A DNA stretch of 64,000 nucleotides from Candidatus Didemnitutus sp. (lineage in GTDB: Bacteria > Verrucomicrobiota > Verrucomicrobiia > Opitutales > Opitutaceae), in NCBI GenBank assembly GCA_017991595.1, contig JAGOQJ010000001.1:310001-374000 (forward strand). The letters are read 5' to 3'. Positions within the stretch are counted from its first letter, which is position 1. Each line of letters begins with the position of its first letter. Shown piece after piece: positions 8,586-17,628 of the stretch. The notes under the pieces are model-generated. The model was not told the DNA's origin. It saw only the letters and a list, made by a program, of their open reading frames with translations, and ran no database searches. The translations under genes and the position numbers were made by a program.

Positions 8586-8993
8586 TCAGGAGTGATTGCC
8601 TTCGTGAGCGCGCACTTCGATGCGCGCCGTGCCGCTCGGGAGCGGATCGAGCGGAATGCTGTAGCTGGCGTAATCGGGTCGCCGGTAACGATGAGGAATC
8701 TGACGTGGTTCAAAATGCTCCACCGTGCGGCGGAGCACGCCACCGGAAGAATCGAAGAGCGTCACGTCTAGGTGGGTCTGGGTCGTATCCTCGGCTTCCA
8801 AGCGTTTGACGATGTAGCCCTTGACGACGAGGGGACCTTTCTTCCGTTCCAGCCAGATTTTCTCGACCACGACGACCGGAGAGTCGGCGCGTTCCAGTTT
8901 AATATGTGCCACATCGGGCGGAGCCCGAAAAGGGGTGGCGCAGCCGGCCAGGGCGGCCGATGCGAGGATCACTAGCCACGGGTTGGTTTTCAT
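8586..8993 (-). CDS. Lipoprotein of the metal efflux cluster
   Basis: 135 residues starting MKTNPWLVILASAALAGC. The LAGC lipobox puts the lipidated Cys at residue 18. The rest is a beta-rich, FixG-like or FN3-like domain without Cys or His clusters. Its ATG overlaps the stop of the CzcA gene by 4 bp (ATGA), which implies translational coupling. It probably assists the efflux system at the membrane; its exact role is unknown. Confidence 0.75.
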   Translation of the reverse strand: MKTNPWLVILASAALAGCATPFRAPPDVAHIKLERADSPVVVVEKIWLERKKGPLVVKGYIVKRLEAEDTTQTHLDVTLFDSSGGVLRRTVEHFEPRQIPHRYRRPDYASYSIPLDPLPSGTARIEVRAHEGNHS

Positions 8994-11900
8994 GCTTTTC
9001 CTTCGGTTGAGGGCTGTTCCGGTGTGTCCGGCTGCGTGTCCCGCTCGAACCTGTCGTATAACGCAGGCAGGAGCACGAGGGTGAGGAAGGTCGCGCTGAC
9101 GATGCCGCCGATGACCACGGTCGCCAGAGGACGCTGCACCTCGGCACCGGCGCCGTGGGCGAGGGCCATGGGCAGGAAGCCGAGTGAGGCGACGAGGGCG
9201 GTCATGAGGACCGGGCGCAGGCGGGTGAGCGAACCTTCGATAGTGGCTTCGCGGACCGTGCGACCGAGTTCGCGGAGCTGGTTGAAGTAGCTCACGAGCA
9301 TGACGCCGTTCAGCACGGCCACGCCGGAAAGGGCGATGAAGCCGATGCCGGCGGAAATCGAGAAGGGCAGGTCGCGCAACCACAGGGCGAAGACACCGCC
9401 GGTGACGGCGAGCGGGATGCCCGAGAAGACGAGAAGCGCCTGCCGCAGGCTGCCGAAAGCAAAGAAGATCAGGAGGAAAATGACCGCGAGAGCCACCGGG
9501 ACGATGACGGCCAGCCGGGCGCGGGCCTCCTGGAGATTTTTGAACTGCCCGCCGAATTCGATGGAGTAACCGGGGGGAAGCTTGATCGCCTCGTTCACCT
9601 TGGCGCGGGCTTCGAGGACGAAGCTTTCCACGTCACGCCCGCGGAGATTCACCATGATCGCGGCACGGCGCTGGCCGAACTCGCGGGCGATGGTGTTGAC
9701 CTTCTCGTTGATCACAAAGTCGGCCACCTGGCCGAGGGTGATGACACCCTCCTCGTGCGAAGAGCGCAGGGGCAGATGCTTGAGTTCGTCAAAGGCGGCG
9801 CGGAGATTCTCCGGAAGCCGGACCACGATCGGATACCGGCGGTTGCCGTCCACGATGACGCCGGTTTCCGTGCCGGCGAGCGCGGTGGCCACCGTGGCGT
9901 TCACCTCGCTGGCGTGGACATTGTAGCGCGTCATGGCGTCGCGCTTGAGCTTGATTTCCAGCATGGGCGCCTTGCCGAGGGCGTCGAACTCCACGTCCGC
10001 CGCGCCGGGCACCGATTCGAGAATCTCGCGGGCTTGGGAGGCGATCCGCTCGATCTCCGCGTAGTCGTCGCCGAAGACCTTCACGGCGATGTCGGCGCGG
10101 GTGCCTTCGAGGATTTCATTGAACCGCATTTCGATGGGTTGCGAGAAAAGGTGCGACTCTGCCGGCAGTTGGGCGGCGAGCTCCGCCGCCATGCGGCTGG
10201 CGACCTCATCCTTGGTCGGCGTGTGGCCGTGCTCGTCCTTCGGCCATTGGTCGAAGGGTTTGTAGAAGATGTAGGTGTCCGCGACGTTCACACCCATCGG
10301 ATCGGTCGCGACCTCCGAGGTGCCGATGCGGGAGAAAGTGTAAGTGACCTCGGGGAACCGTTCCTTGATGAGTTTCTCGGCCCGTTCCTGCATCGTGATG
10401 GCGGCGTCGAGGCCGATGCTGGTCGTGCGGATCATGTGGGCCGCATAGGAGCCTTCGTCGAGCTGCGGCACGAATTCCGCACCGAGCCGCGTAAAGAGAA
10501 CGACGGCGCCGACGAAGAGGGCGATGGCGCCGCCGACAAAAACCCAGCGAAGTCGCAGCGCCACATCGAGGGTCGGGCGATAGATTGCCTTTGCCGAGCG
10601 AACGAGGAAGTTGTCCTCCTCCGTCACCTTCCCGCGCAGGAAATACGAGCACAGCACGGGCATGAGGGTCAGCGCGAGGATGAGCGCGCCGACCAGGGCG
10701 AAGATGACCGTGAGCGCCATCGGCTTGAACATCTTCCCCTCAATGCCGGTTAGCGAAAGGATGGGCACATAAACGATGGTGATGATGAAGACACCGAAGA
10801 AGGTCGGGCGACCGACCTCCTTCGCCGCGACGAGCACGGTGTGCAGCCGCTCCTCCAGCGTGAGCGTGCGGTGCAGCTCATGCTGGCGCACGCCGAGCCG
10901 GCGGACGATGTTTTCGACCATCACGACCGCCCCGTCGATGATGAGGCCGAAGTCCACCGCACCGAGGCTCATCAGGTTGCCCGACACGCCGAAGCGCACC
11001 ATGCCCGTGATGGCGAAGAGGAACGACAGCGGGATGGCCAGGGCAACGATCAGGGCCGCCCGCCAGTTGCCCAGCAGGCCGAGCAGGACGACCACCACGA
11101 GAATCGCGCCCTCGAAGAGGTTTTTCTCGACCGTCGCGATGGTGCGGTCCACCAGATCGGTGCGATCATAGACCGTGGTGATGGCCACACCGGGCGGTAG
11201 CTTGGGGGCGATCTCCTCGAGCTTCTCCGCCACGCGCTTGGCGATGATGCGGGAGTTCTCGCCCGCCAGCATGAGAGCCGCGCCGAGCACGGCTTCCTTG
11301 CCATTGTAGGTGGCCGAGCCGGTGCGGAGACTGCTGCCGATGCCCACGTCGGCGACATCGCGGACGAGCAGTGGCTTCGCCGCGGCGCCACGGAACTTGA
11401 TCGGCAATTGGGAGATTTCCGATGCGGTCTGCACGCGGCTGTCGGCGCGGATCGTGATCTGCTCGCCGCCGAGCTGGACTGCGCCACCACCGGCGTTTTC
11501 GACATTCTCCCCGATGACCTCGGCGAGGTCGCTGAACGTGATGCCCGTGGCGAGGAGGGCGTCCGGGCGGGGCTGGACGACGATCTGCTTCTCGTAGCCG
11601 CCGGAGGCGTTGACCTCGGCGATGCCCGGAACCGTGCGCAGGCCCGGTTTCACAACGAAGTCATGGATGAGCTTCAGTTCCATGAGCTGCGCGGTGCGGG
11701 TCTCGGGCTTGTTCGGGGCGTCGTCGCGGTAATCGACGACATAGTAGAAGATTTCGCCGAGGCCGGTTGTGATGGGGGCGAGCTTCGGCGTAATACCGGG
11801 CGGCAGTTCCTCGGCGACGTTTTGCATGCGTTCGCTGACGAGCTGGCGGGCGCGGTAGATGTCGGCATCATCGCCAAAAACGAGCGTGATCTGCGAGAGG

Positions 11901-12166
11901 CCCGTCTTGGAGAGGGAACGCAGCTCGGTCATGCCGGGCACGCCGCTCATCTCCATCTCGATGGGGAACGTGACGAGCTTTTCGATTTCCTCGGGGGCCA
12001 GGCCGTTGACCTCCGTGTTGATCTGCACCTGCACGTTGGTGATGTCGGGCGTGGCGTCGATGGGCAGCCGCAAGGCGGCCCAGATGCCGGCGCCCAGCAG
12101 CGCGAATGCGCCAAGCACCACGAAGGCGCGCTGGCGGAGGGAGAATTCCAGAATTTTGTCGATCAT
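8990..12166 (-). CDS. czcA: Heavy-metal efflux RND pump (CzcA/CusA family)
   Basis: 1058 residues, the inner-membrane proton-driven pump of a three-part efflux system. The proton-relay acids of the CzcA type are kept in DFGLIIDGAVVMVENIV (Asp, Asp, Glu), which points to divalent metals (Co/Zn/Cd) rather than Cu/Ag. The duplicated 1+5 membrane-helix layout and two large periplasmic loops are present at normal length (about 1040-1060 in the family). The gene follows the adaptor gene by about 20 bp and overlaps the lipoprotein gene by 4 bp. Metal specificity is inferred from the relay motif only. Confidence 0.93.
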   Translation of the reverse strand: MIDKILEFSLRQRAFVVLGAFALLGAGIWAALRLPIDATPDITNVQVQINTEVNGLAPEEIEKLVTFPIEMEMSGVPGMTELRSLSKTGLSQITLVFGDDADIYRARQLVSERMQNVAEELPPGITPKLAPITTGLGEIFYYVVDYRDDAPNKPETRTAQLMELKLIHDFVVKPGLRTVPGIAEVNASGGYEKQIVVQPRPDALLATGITFSDLAEVIGENVENAGGGAVQLGGEQITIRADSRVQTASEISQLPIKFRGAAAKPLLVRDVADVGIGSSLRTGSATYNGKEAVLGAALMLAGENSRIIAKRVAEKLEEIAPKLPPGVAITTVYDRTDLVDRTIATVEKNLFEGAILVVVVLLGLLGNWRAALIVALAIPLSFLFAITGMVRFGVSGNLMSLGAVDFGLIIDGAVVMVENIVRRLGVRQHELHRTLTLEERLHTVLVAAKEVGRPTFFGVFIITIVYVPILSLTGIEGKMFKPMALTVIFALVGALILALTLMPVLCSYFLRGKVTEEDNFLVRSAKAIYRPTLDVALRLRWVFVGGAIALFVGAVVLFTRLGAEFVPQLDEGSYAAHMIRTTSIGLDAAITMQERAEKLIKERFPEVTYTFSRIGTSEVATDPMGVNVADTYIFYKPFDQWPKDEHGHTPTKDEVASRMAAELAAQLPAESHLFSQPIEMRFNEILEGTRADIAVKVFGDDYAEIERIASQAREILESVPGAADVEFDALGKAPMLEIKLKRDAMTRYNVHASEVNATVATALAGTETGVIVDGNRRYPIVVRLPENLRAAFDELKHLPLRSSHEEGVITLGQVADFVINEKVNTIAREFGQRRAAIMVNLRGRDVESFVLEARAKVNEAIKLPPGYSIEFGGQFKNLQEARARLAVIVPVALAVIFLLIFFAFGSLRQALLVFSGIPLAVTGGVFALWLRDLPFSISAGIGFIALSGVAVLNGVMLVSYFNQLRELGRTVREATIEGSLTRLRPVLMTALVASLGFLPMALAHGAGAEVQRPLATVVIGGIVSATFLTLVLLPALYDRFERDTQPDTPEQPSTEGKA

Positions 12167-12184
12167 GGGTGGATCGGAAGAGGA

Positions 12185-12892
12185 TTAGTGGCTGTGGCCG
12201 CCGCCCTTGGTAAGGCGGAGTTCGGTGAGCCAGAGTTGTTCGACGCCGGCGGTTGCGATCACGTCGCCCGCATACAGTCCGTCGAGGATTTCGATGTATT
12301 CGCCGTCGCTGGCACCGGGCTTAACCGGCGTGCGCAGCAGATTGGCGCCGTTGACCACGTAAACGAAAGTGCCGGTGGCCGTGCGCAGCAAGGCCGAGCG
12401 TGGCACGGACGTGCCCGTGGTGGATGGGCCGCGCAACGTCAGGCTGATCGTCGAACCGACCACGGGGTTTCCCTCGACGGCAAAGATGATCTCGACCTGC
12501 GTCACGGCGGAGGAGAGTTCGCGGTGGATCGCAAGAATCTTCGCCTCGGCGGGCGGATGCTTTTCGAGGTCATCCGCGATCTCACCCGGCACGAGGGAGC
12601 TGGCACGGGCCGGAGGGCCCGCGTCGAAAACCGAGGCGGTCAGCTCGTAGGTGTGGCGAACGGCCCGCTCTTCCACCTCACCGGTCTTGAGCCCGAGGGC
12701 GGCGGAGGTTTCGGCCGATAGCTGCAAACCGGAGCCTTCCTTGAACTTCACCGGGGTTTCGTCTTCGGCGTGACTGTGGGCGCTGTGATCGTGGCCCTCA
12801 TGTCCGCCGGTCGAGGCAGACTTGCTGCAACCCGCAAGGGTCAGTCCGCCGAGGAGGGGAATCGCCAGCCAGAGGAGGTGTGGTCTGCTCAT
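12185..12892 (-). CDS. Periplasmic adaptor (CzcB-like), short form, His-rich
   Basis: 235 residues, a lipoprotein (LAGC lipobox at about residues 18-21) with a His-rich linker (GGHEGHDHSAHSHAEDE) and a His tail (GGGHSH). The middle and C-terminus match the beta-barrel and membrane-proximal domains of RND adaptors (GNPVVGSTISL, then SVPRSALLRTATGTFVYVV). The lipoyl and alpha-hairpin part seems missing or much reduced: family members usually have 350-500 residues. The ATG overlaps the stop of the TolC-like gene. It should connect the pump with the outer-membrane channel, but the short hairpin is odd. Confidence 0.82.
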   Translation of the reverse strand: MSRPHLLWLAIPLLGGLTLAGCSKSASTGGHEGHDHSAHSHAEDETPVKFKEGSGLQLSAETSAALGLKTGEVEERAVRHTYELTASVFDAGPPARASSLVPGEIADDLEKHPPAEAKILAIHRELSSAVTQVEIIFAVEGNPVVGSTISLTLRGPSTTGTSVPRSALLRTATGTFVYVVNGANLLRTPVKPGASDGEYIEILDGLYAGDVIATAGVEQLWLTELRLTKGGGHSH

Positions 12893-14199
12893 GGCTGCGT
12901 CTCCACGGCGCTGAGTTCGAGACCGGTCAGGAGCTGAAGCGTGCCGGCGGCTTCCAAGGCTTCCTGCTGGGTCTCGTAGAGCGCTTCGATTGCTTCGAGG
13001 TAGGAGTTCTGCAGCTCGACGTAGGTGGAGATCGGCACCGCTCCGAGGCGGTAGTGGCGGTCGGCCAGTTCGGCCGCATCACGGAATTTGCGGGCGGCGT
13101 CCGGCGTCCACTTGGCCGATTCCGCCAGCTTGGCGGCGAGGCGGTGGGTGGCAGTGATGACCTCGCGTTCCATGTTGCGCTGGGCCACCAGGACGGCGGT
13201 TTCGGCCTGACGGCGGCGGGCCTCGGCGCTGGCGACGTTCGCCCGGGCGCGGCCGCTTACCGGTAGGGGCATGGATAGGCCGACACCGAAGGTTCGCTCT
13301 TTGTCACCGGCTTTCTCCTGCGAAAGGTAAGGACTGACGGTGAAACTCGGCCGGCCTTCATTGCGGGCCAGGGAGACGACGAGCCCCTGCTGCTCCAATT
13401 CGAGTTTGGCGGCCCGGAACTCAAAGTTGTTCTCCCGGGCGGCGGACAGGATCTTTTCGAGATCGGGTGAGGAACCAAGGGCGAGTTTGACCGGCGCGAC
13501 CGTGATCAGTGAATCCACCGGAAGGCCACGCAGCTGATTCAGCTCCACGAGGGCTGCCTGGACGGCGAGCTGGGCCTCGGTGGCACGCTTCTGGAGCGTC
13601 AGCTCCTGCGCTTCGATGACCCGGGTCTCCAGAAGCGGCGTGATGCCGCCAGGTTCACGGGCAAGAAACAATTCGCGCAGCGCCTGATAGCGGGACGCGA
13701 CTTCTGCGGCAGCAGCGGCGCGTTCGTGGGCGGCGTGAAGTCCGTAGGCGAGAATGCGCGCGCGGCTGGCCAGCGCGGCCTTGAAGCGCGCGAGCCCCAG
13801 CTCCGCGAGAGCGATGTCGTGGTTGGCAATGGCTTTGCGCAGCGAGAGACGGCCGGGCCAGTCGAAGGTCTGCGAAACGGAGACCGTCCAGGCGGTGCCT
13901 TCTCCGGCGAGAGTGCCAGTGGGATCGATGACCCGCTTGCGGCCCACTTCGAGTGACAGCTCGGGATTGTCGCGGGTGCCGGCGGCTTGGCGACCGGCCT
14001 TCGCGGCGTCGAGTTCGGCCTCGTAGAAGGCGAGTTCGGGATTCTTGGCCGTGATATCGCTGACGAGCGCGGACACTGAAACGGCTTGGACGGTTTCGGC
14101 GGACGTGCTCTGGGCGCGTGCTACGCCTGCGAGGGTGAGGAGCATAAACCCGAGAATCGGGCGGATGCGTGAGGAGGACGTGGAAACAATGGGCTTCAT
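12889..14199 (-). CDS. TolC-family outer membrane efflux protein (CzcC-like)
   Basis: 436 residues. A signal peptide (ends VARAQS) is followed by two repeats of the outer-membrane efflux family, each with long helices (for example PELAFYEAELDAAKAGRQAAG and NFEFRAAKLELEQQGLVVSLA). It would form the trimeric channel for the CzcA pump. It is the first of the three efflux genes on the minus strand and is coupled to the adaptor gene by overlapping stop and start. Family length is normal. Confidence 0.9.
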   Translation of the reverse strand: MKPIVSTSSSRIRPILGFMLLTLAGVARAQSTSAETVQAVSVSALVSDITAKNPELAFYEAELDAAKAGRQAAGTRDNPELSLEVGRKRVIDPTGTLAGEGTAWTVSVSQTFDWPGRLSLRKAIANHDIALAELGLARFKAALASRARILAYGLHAAHERAAAAAEVASRYQALRELFLAREPGGITPLLETRVIEAQELTLQKRATEAQLAVQAALVELNQLRGLPVDSLITVAPVKLALGSSPDLEKILSAARENNFEFRAAKLELEQQGLVVSLARNEGRPSFTVSPYLSQEKAGDKERTFGVGLSMPLPVSGRARANVASAEARRRQAETAVLVAQRNMEREVITATHRLAAKLAESAKWTPDAARKFRDAAELADRHYRLGAVPISTYVELQNSYLEAIEALYETQQEALEAAGTLQLLTGLELSAVETQP

Positions 14200-14319
14200 G
14201 AAAGGTGAATGGACGTAAGAAGGGGTGAGCGAAAAACATCCCCAGAAATGCAGACGCGCGCAGGCGTCCCGCAGGGGGATGGAATGGAAACAAGGTCGAT
14301 CAGTCCGCGCAGGGACTAA

Positions 14320-14718
14320 TCAACCAACGAGCGAAGGCGCACGCGACAGCGGCGCGGCGCGGCGGACAAACTGCCAGACCGGAACCCAATGCTCCGGGGA
14401 CTCGGAAGCGGTAACGGCGAAGATCGGTTCAACGGCCACGACCGGCGGCAATACCTGCAAACAAAGAAAGCAGGTGCAGGCAGCCAACGAGGGCATCGGC
14501 ACTTTGATCGCCTCGTTGCTGGATTTCGCGAGATTCCCCTCGACCACATTACAGCCGTCATGGGCGCAACGATCACTGCCGGTCTGGCAGCAACCCGCTT
14601 CAGTTCCATGGGGAGTTTCCGCTTTGATCAGCCCCGCCGCCTCCAGTCCGCAATGCTGGGTCGTCGGCAACCAAAGGGCCAACAAGACAACTGCTATGAA
14701 GTGACGGAGCGTGGACAC
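14320..14718 (-). CDS. Cys-rich small exported or membrane protein at head of metal cluster
   Basis: About 132 residues from a GTG at 14718; the frame stays open to an ATG at 14781, but only the GTG start puts the hydrophobic stretch (HFIAVVLLALWL) in signal-peptide position. The mature part is Cys-rich: HCG, GCCQTGSDRCAHDGCNV, then ACTCFLCLQVLPPVV, which includes a second hydrophobic segment. It is the first gene of the minus-strand metal cluster, 120 bp before the TolC-like gene. A metal-binding or sensing role is an inference from Cys content and position. No family is recognised. Confidence 0.6.
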   Translation of the reverse strand: MSTLRHFIAVVLLALWLPTTQHCGLEAAGLIKAETPHGTEAGCCQTGSDRCAHDGCNVVEGNLAKSSNEAIKVPMPSLAACTCFLCLQVLPPVVAVEPIFAVTASESPEHWVPVWQFVRRAAPLSRAPSLVG

Positions 14719-14985
14719 TGCACACTTCTGTGGTTGTTTACTGCAAATCTTGTCAACTGCTAACCTTCCGAAACTAGGCATTCCAGGCTGGATATTCTGA
14801 ATTTGAATCTTGGGTGCCGCGGCGTGAATTTGCCCTAAATCAGTTAATTCTCGGGTCGCGGCTGCACCTGGAGCATGCCAACGCCTTCAGCTGTTGCGTC
14901 CCCGGCCAAATCGACGCTCAAGCACCGCCGCATTACACACATTTGAGGCCATGATTGCTTCAATCTATCGCTAGGGGTAGCGCTA
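14719..14985. other. AT-richer upstream region of the metal cluster
   Basis: No gene is seen. The stretch has clearly lower GC than its surroundings and should carry the promoter of the minus-strand metal cluster. No regulator gene (ArsR, MerR or CzcR type) is found next to it. Confidence 0.4.
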
Positions 14986-15167
14986 GAGCCAGTTAGGGTA
15001 TTAATTTTTGAAGCAAATGGAGCGAATCCGCTGCGCCGAAATGACCGATGCCCACCCGCATTCGCTCCAGCGATTTGACGGCTCTGGTGCACAGCCGAGG
15101 GAAACACCGGCGAAAACACCGTGATTCGCTCCAAAAAGTTCGGAGTGCCGCCCACCACGGGCAGCCA
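14986..15167 (+). repeat. 182-bp direct repeat, copy A
   Basis: From GAGCC (14986) to GGGCAGCCA (15159-15167) this stretch aligns without gaps to 18912-19093, about 80% identical by eye. It contains GGAGCGAAT followed by two copies of its complement ATTCGCTCC, the second in the fully conserved block ATTCGCTCCAAAAAGTTCGG. It lies between the metal cluster and the end of the primase-helicase gene. Confidence 0.85.
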
Positions 15168-15195
15168 AAACTCTTAGGGGTGGCGTGTTCTTCCC

Positions 15196-16245
15196 CTACA
15201 AACCCATCGGCGTTTCTGTTCCTGGCATTTCGATCCGATAACCCATTTCGCCGTAGCCGGCTAGACGGCGCCGAAACATCGCTTGGGTGATGGGGTGGTT
15301 TTCGTCGAGGTAGTCGAAAATGACCGCGTCGCGCTTCGCTTCATGGCTGCGATGCAGCCGCCCAGCGTATTGCACCAACCTTCCTTTGAACGAGAGAGGC
15401 ATCGCTAACACCAGCGTGTCCAGTTGCGGGAGATCAAAACCCTCGCCAATCAAGGACGCCGTCGCGAACAGCACGAATGGACGGCTTTCGCTGTAGTGGC
15501 CGTCGATCTTTTGCAGGACATCCCTTCGGGCTTTTTTCCCCACGAGGCCATCCAAACGAAACCGAGTGACTTCGGGCGCCTGGCTGGCGAATCGTTGCTC
15601 CAGCCGCTCAAGGTAATTCTTGCGGTCAGCCAAAACCAGCGGGGATCGACCGTCAGCCACACACGACATGAGATCGGTGGTGATGATATCTAAACGCCCC
15701 TCGTCACGCACGAGCGCGTCCCATAGTTCGTGGAGCGGTGAACGTTCACCAGGGCCTGCCGGTAGGGCGATGGTCGTCGCCCGGACTTTCACGAGGCGCG
15801 CTCTGGTCGCGGGCTCTTCATTCAGGGTACGCCGAATCGGACCACACTGGGCGAACATCAGCTTTTCGAGCCGGTCCTCGCGTTTGGGCGTGGCAGTCAG
15901 GCCGTAAACGCGACGGCTCGGACAGGCCTTCATGATGGCCTCAAAGGAGGCCGCGGGCACATGATGGCACTCGTCGACGATAACCATGCCGTATCCTGCG
16001 AGCACGGCACCGGGTTTCTCCACCCGCGCTAGAGAAGGAAGCATGGCTACATCCAGTCGATGCGTGATTCGCGGAGCCCGACCGCGCCAGATTCCTATGT
16101 CCTTTCGCTTCAGGCCGAGAAAGCGGATGGCTGTATCACGCCATTGATCTACGAGCACCGCTCGATGCACCAAAATCAATGTCGAGGTTCGGGCTTGGGC
16201 GATCATGGCACATCCCATCACGGTTTTCCCAGAGCCTGGTGGCGC
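15196..16245 (-). pseudogene. C-terminal half of TOTE-type primase-helicase (SF2 helicase part)
   Basis: Continues the frame of the next entry after an in-frame TGA (16246-16248). It begins APPGSGKTV (Walker A) and carries the other superfamily 2 motifs: VIVDECHHVP (motif II), YGLTATPKR (III), then TASLIGEGFDLP (V) and QYAGRLHRS (VI). On its own it could start only at an ATG at 16221, after the Walker A motif, so it cannot give a working ATPase unless the TGA is read through. Without the TGA the full protein would be about 810 residues, normal for this family. It would act as a DNA helicase/translocase. Confidence 0.8.
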
Positions 16246-17628
16246 TCATAGCACGCCTTGGTCATTGGCAAGCATGGCGCCAACCGCCTTCGCTTGATTG
16301 GCGCGCAATTCTCCCTCGAATTTCCAAGCAATCCGGGCACCTGCATCACGTGCGTCCTGCACAGCAACCGTTGCGCCAGCTGCCTCCAGCACGCCCAAGC
16401 ATCGGTCGAAAACTCCGCGTGGCAGCACCAGTCGGTCCGGGTGCCATTGACCAGTAAACAAGAAGCGTGGTGTGTCGAAGGTGGCGAAACGGAGCCGCAG
16501 CTTCTCGTGGAATATCGGATTCGGGAAAGTCGCCAGCCGCCGAAGTGCCGCCAAGACCGGTGGCGGTAGCGAGCGTGGGAGATGAACTTGAGCGTCCAGA
16601 CGAACTGTGACTTCGCCCGACACCATCCCCGGGCGAATTCGTGGCTGGGATAGGTCCAAGATCGCGCTGTCGCCCTGCAGGACGAAGTCGTCGCCTGATA
16701 GCGGCGCGGATTCTGCATGGATTGATGACGGAAGCGGTGCGACCGGCGCGATTCGGGCGAGCGTCCGTTCGAGAGCGTCCTGGCTCAACCGAGGCAATCC
16801 CGCGAGATACATCCACTGGTCCTTCAGGGGCCGCAAATCGGCGTCCAAGAAGAGTGTGTTTCCGTTCTCACGCGGGGCTCGGGCCAACGGCAAAGCGATC
16901 AAGTTTCCGAATCCGCCCGCGGGAAGGGTATCTTGATTTGGGAACAAACGATCATAGGCTGCCAACGACAGTGCGGGCCGAAGAGCAGCAGCCTTGGCCA
17001 CCAGAATCGTGCCCAATCGGCGCGCCGAGGCGGCCGGCACCGGTTGTGCAAAGAAGATCCAGGCATGGGCGCCGTTCCCGGAACGCGAACGTTCGACAGC
17101 AACCTTGATCCCGATGCGTTCCGCCGCCTCGCGATACGCCAACACATCGGCACGCCAATCGCTGCCGTCAAAATCTGCCGCCAAAAATCGACAGGTGTCA
17201 TCCACGGCGATGGCGTAAACACCGAGGGTGTGTGCGCCCCTCAGGTGGGCCTCGATAGCCCTTTCATCGAGCGGTGGAAATTTCTGATGCGGACAATCGC
17301 TGCACTTTACCCGTGGCTTCTCGCATATCCCGGCGCGCCACTCGTTGTCACAGGCTGGCGAATATCCGTTGCGGCCCGTCTTCTCGTTCTCCCAACGTTT
17401 CGGATACACGGACCGGCGGGTCCCGAAGAGGTCGAGAAATAGCGCGACTTTCTCTGCGGGCGTGCGTGGAGGTGCCTGCGTCGAGCGTGGAGCCTCGAAT
17501 TCAAGGCCCACATCCGATTCCAAAACGGCAATTGCATCCTCGGTCTGAGCGGTCTCGGCCGCGAGCGCGGTTAGTTTTCGTCGCAACTCCCCCAAGCGCT
17601 GCCGACGCGGCGGTGACTCGGAGTCCAT
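16246..17628 (-). pseudogene. N-terminal half of TOTE-type primase-helicase (archaeo-eukaryotic primase domain)
   Basis: 460 residues up to an in-frame TGA that falls where the family has a Cys or small residue just before Walker A. A short coiled-coil (residues 10-40) comes first, then a Cys4 zinc knuckle (C93, C102, C109, C112) and an archaeo-eukaryotic primase-like core: AADFDG with Asp152 and Asp154, and SRSGNGAHAW (182-190) with the catalytic His. This is the layout of the TOTE conflict-system primase-helicases. The ATG overlaps the stop of the fic gene by one base (TGATG). The gene is either recently inactivated or read through. The defence role is known for the family only by comparative genomics. 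Confidence 0.85.

Noticed and set aside
14986-15167. tRNA-like or integron attC site in the 182-bp repeat
   Set aside because: Inverted GGAGCGAAT/ATTCGCTCC elements exist, but no cloverleaf, no attC core sites and no integron integrase are seen.
16206-16248. Selenocysteine insertion at the in-frame TGA
   Set aside because: No convincing SECIS-like hairpin directly downstream (only a 4-bp stem), and no selenoprotein family has Sec at this position.
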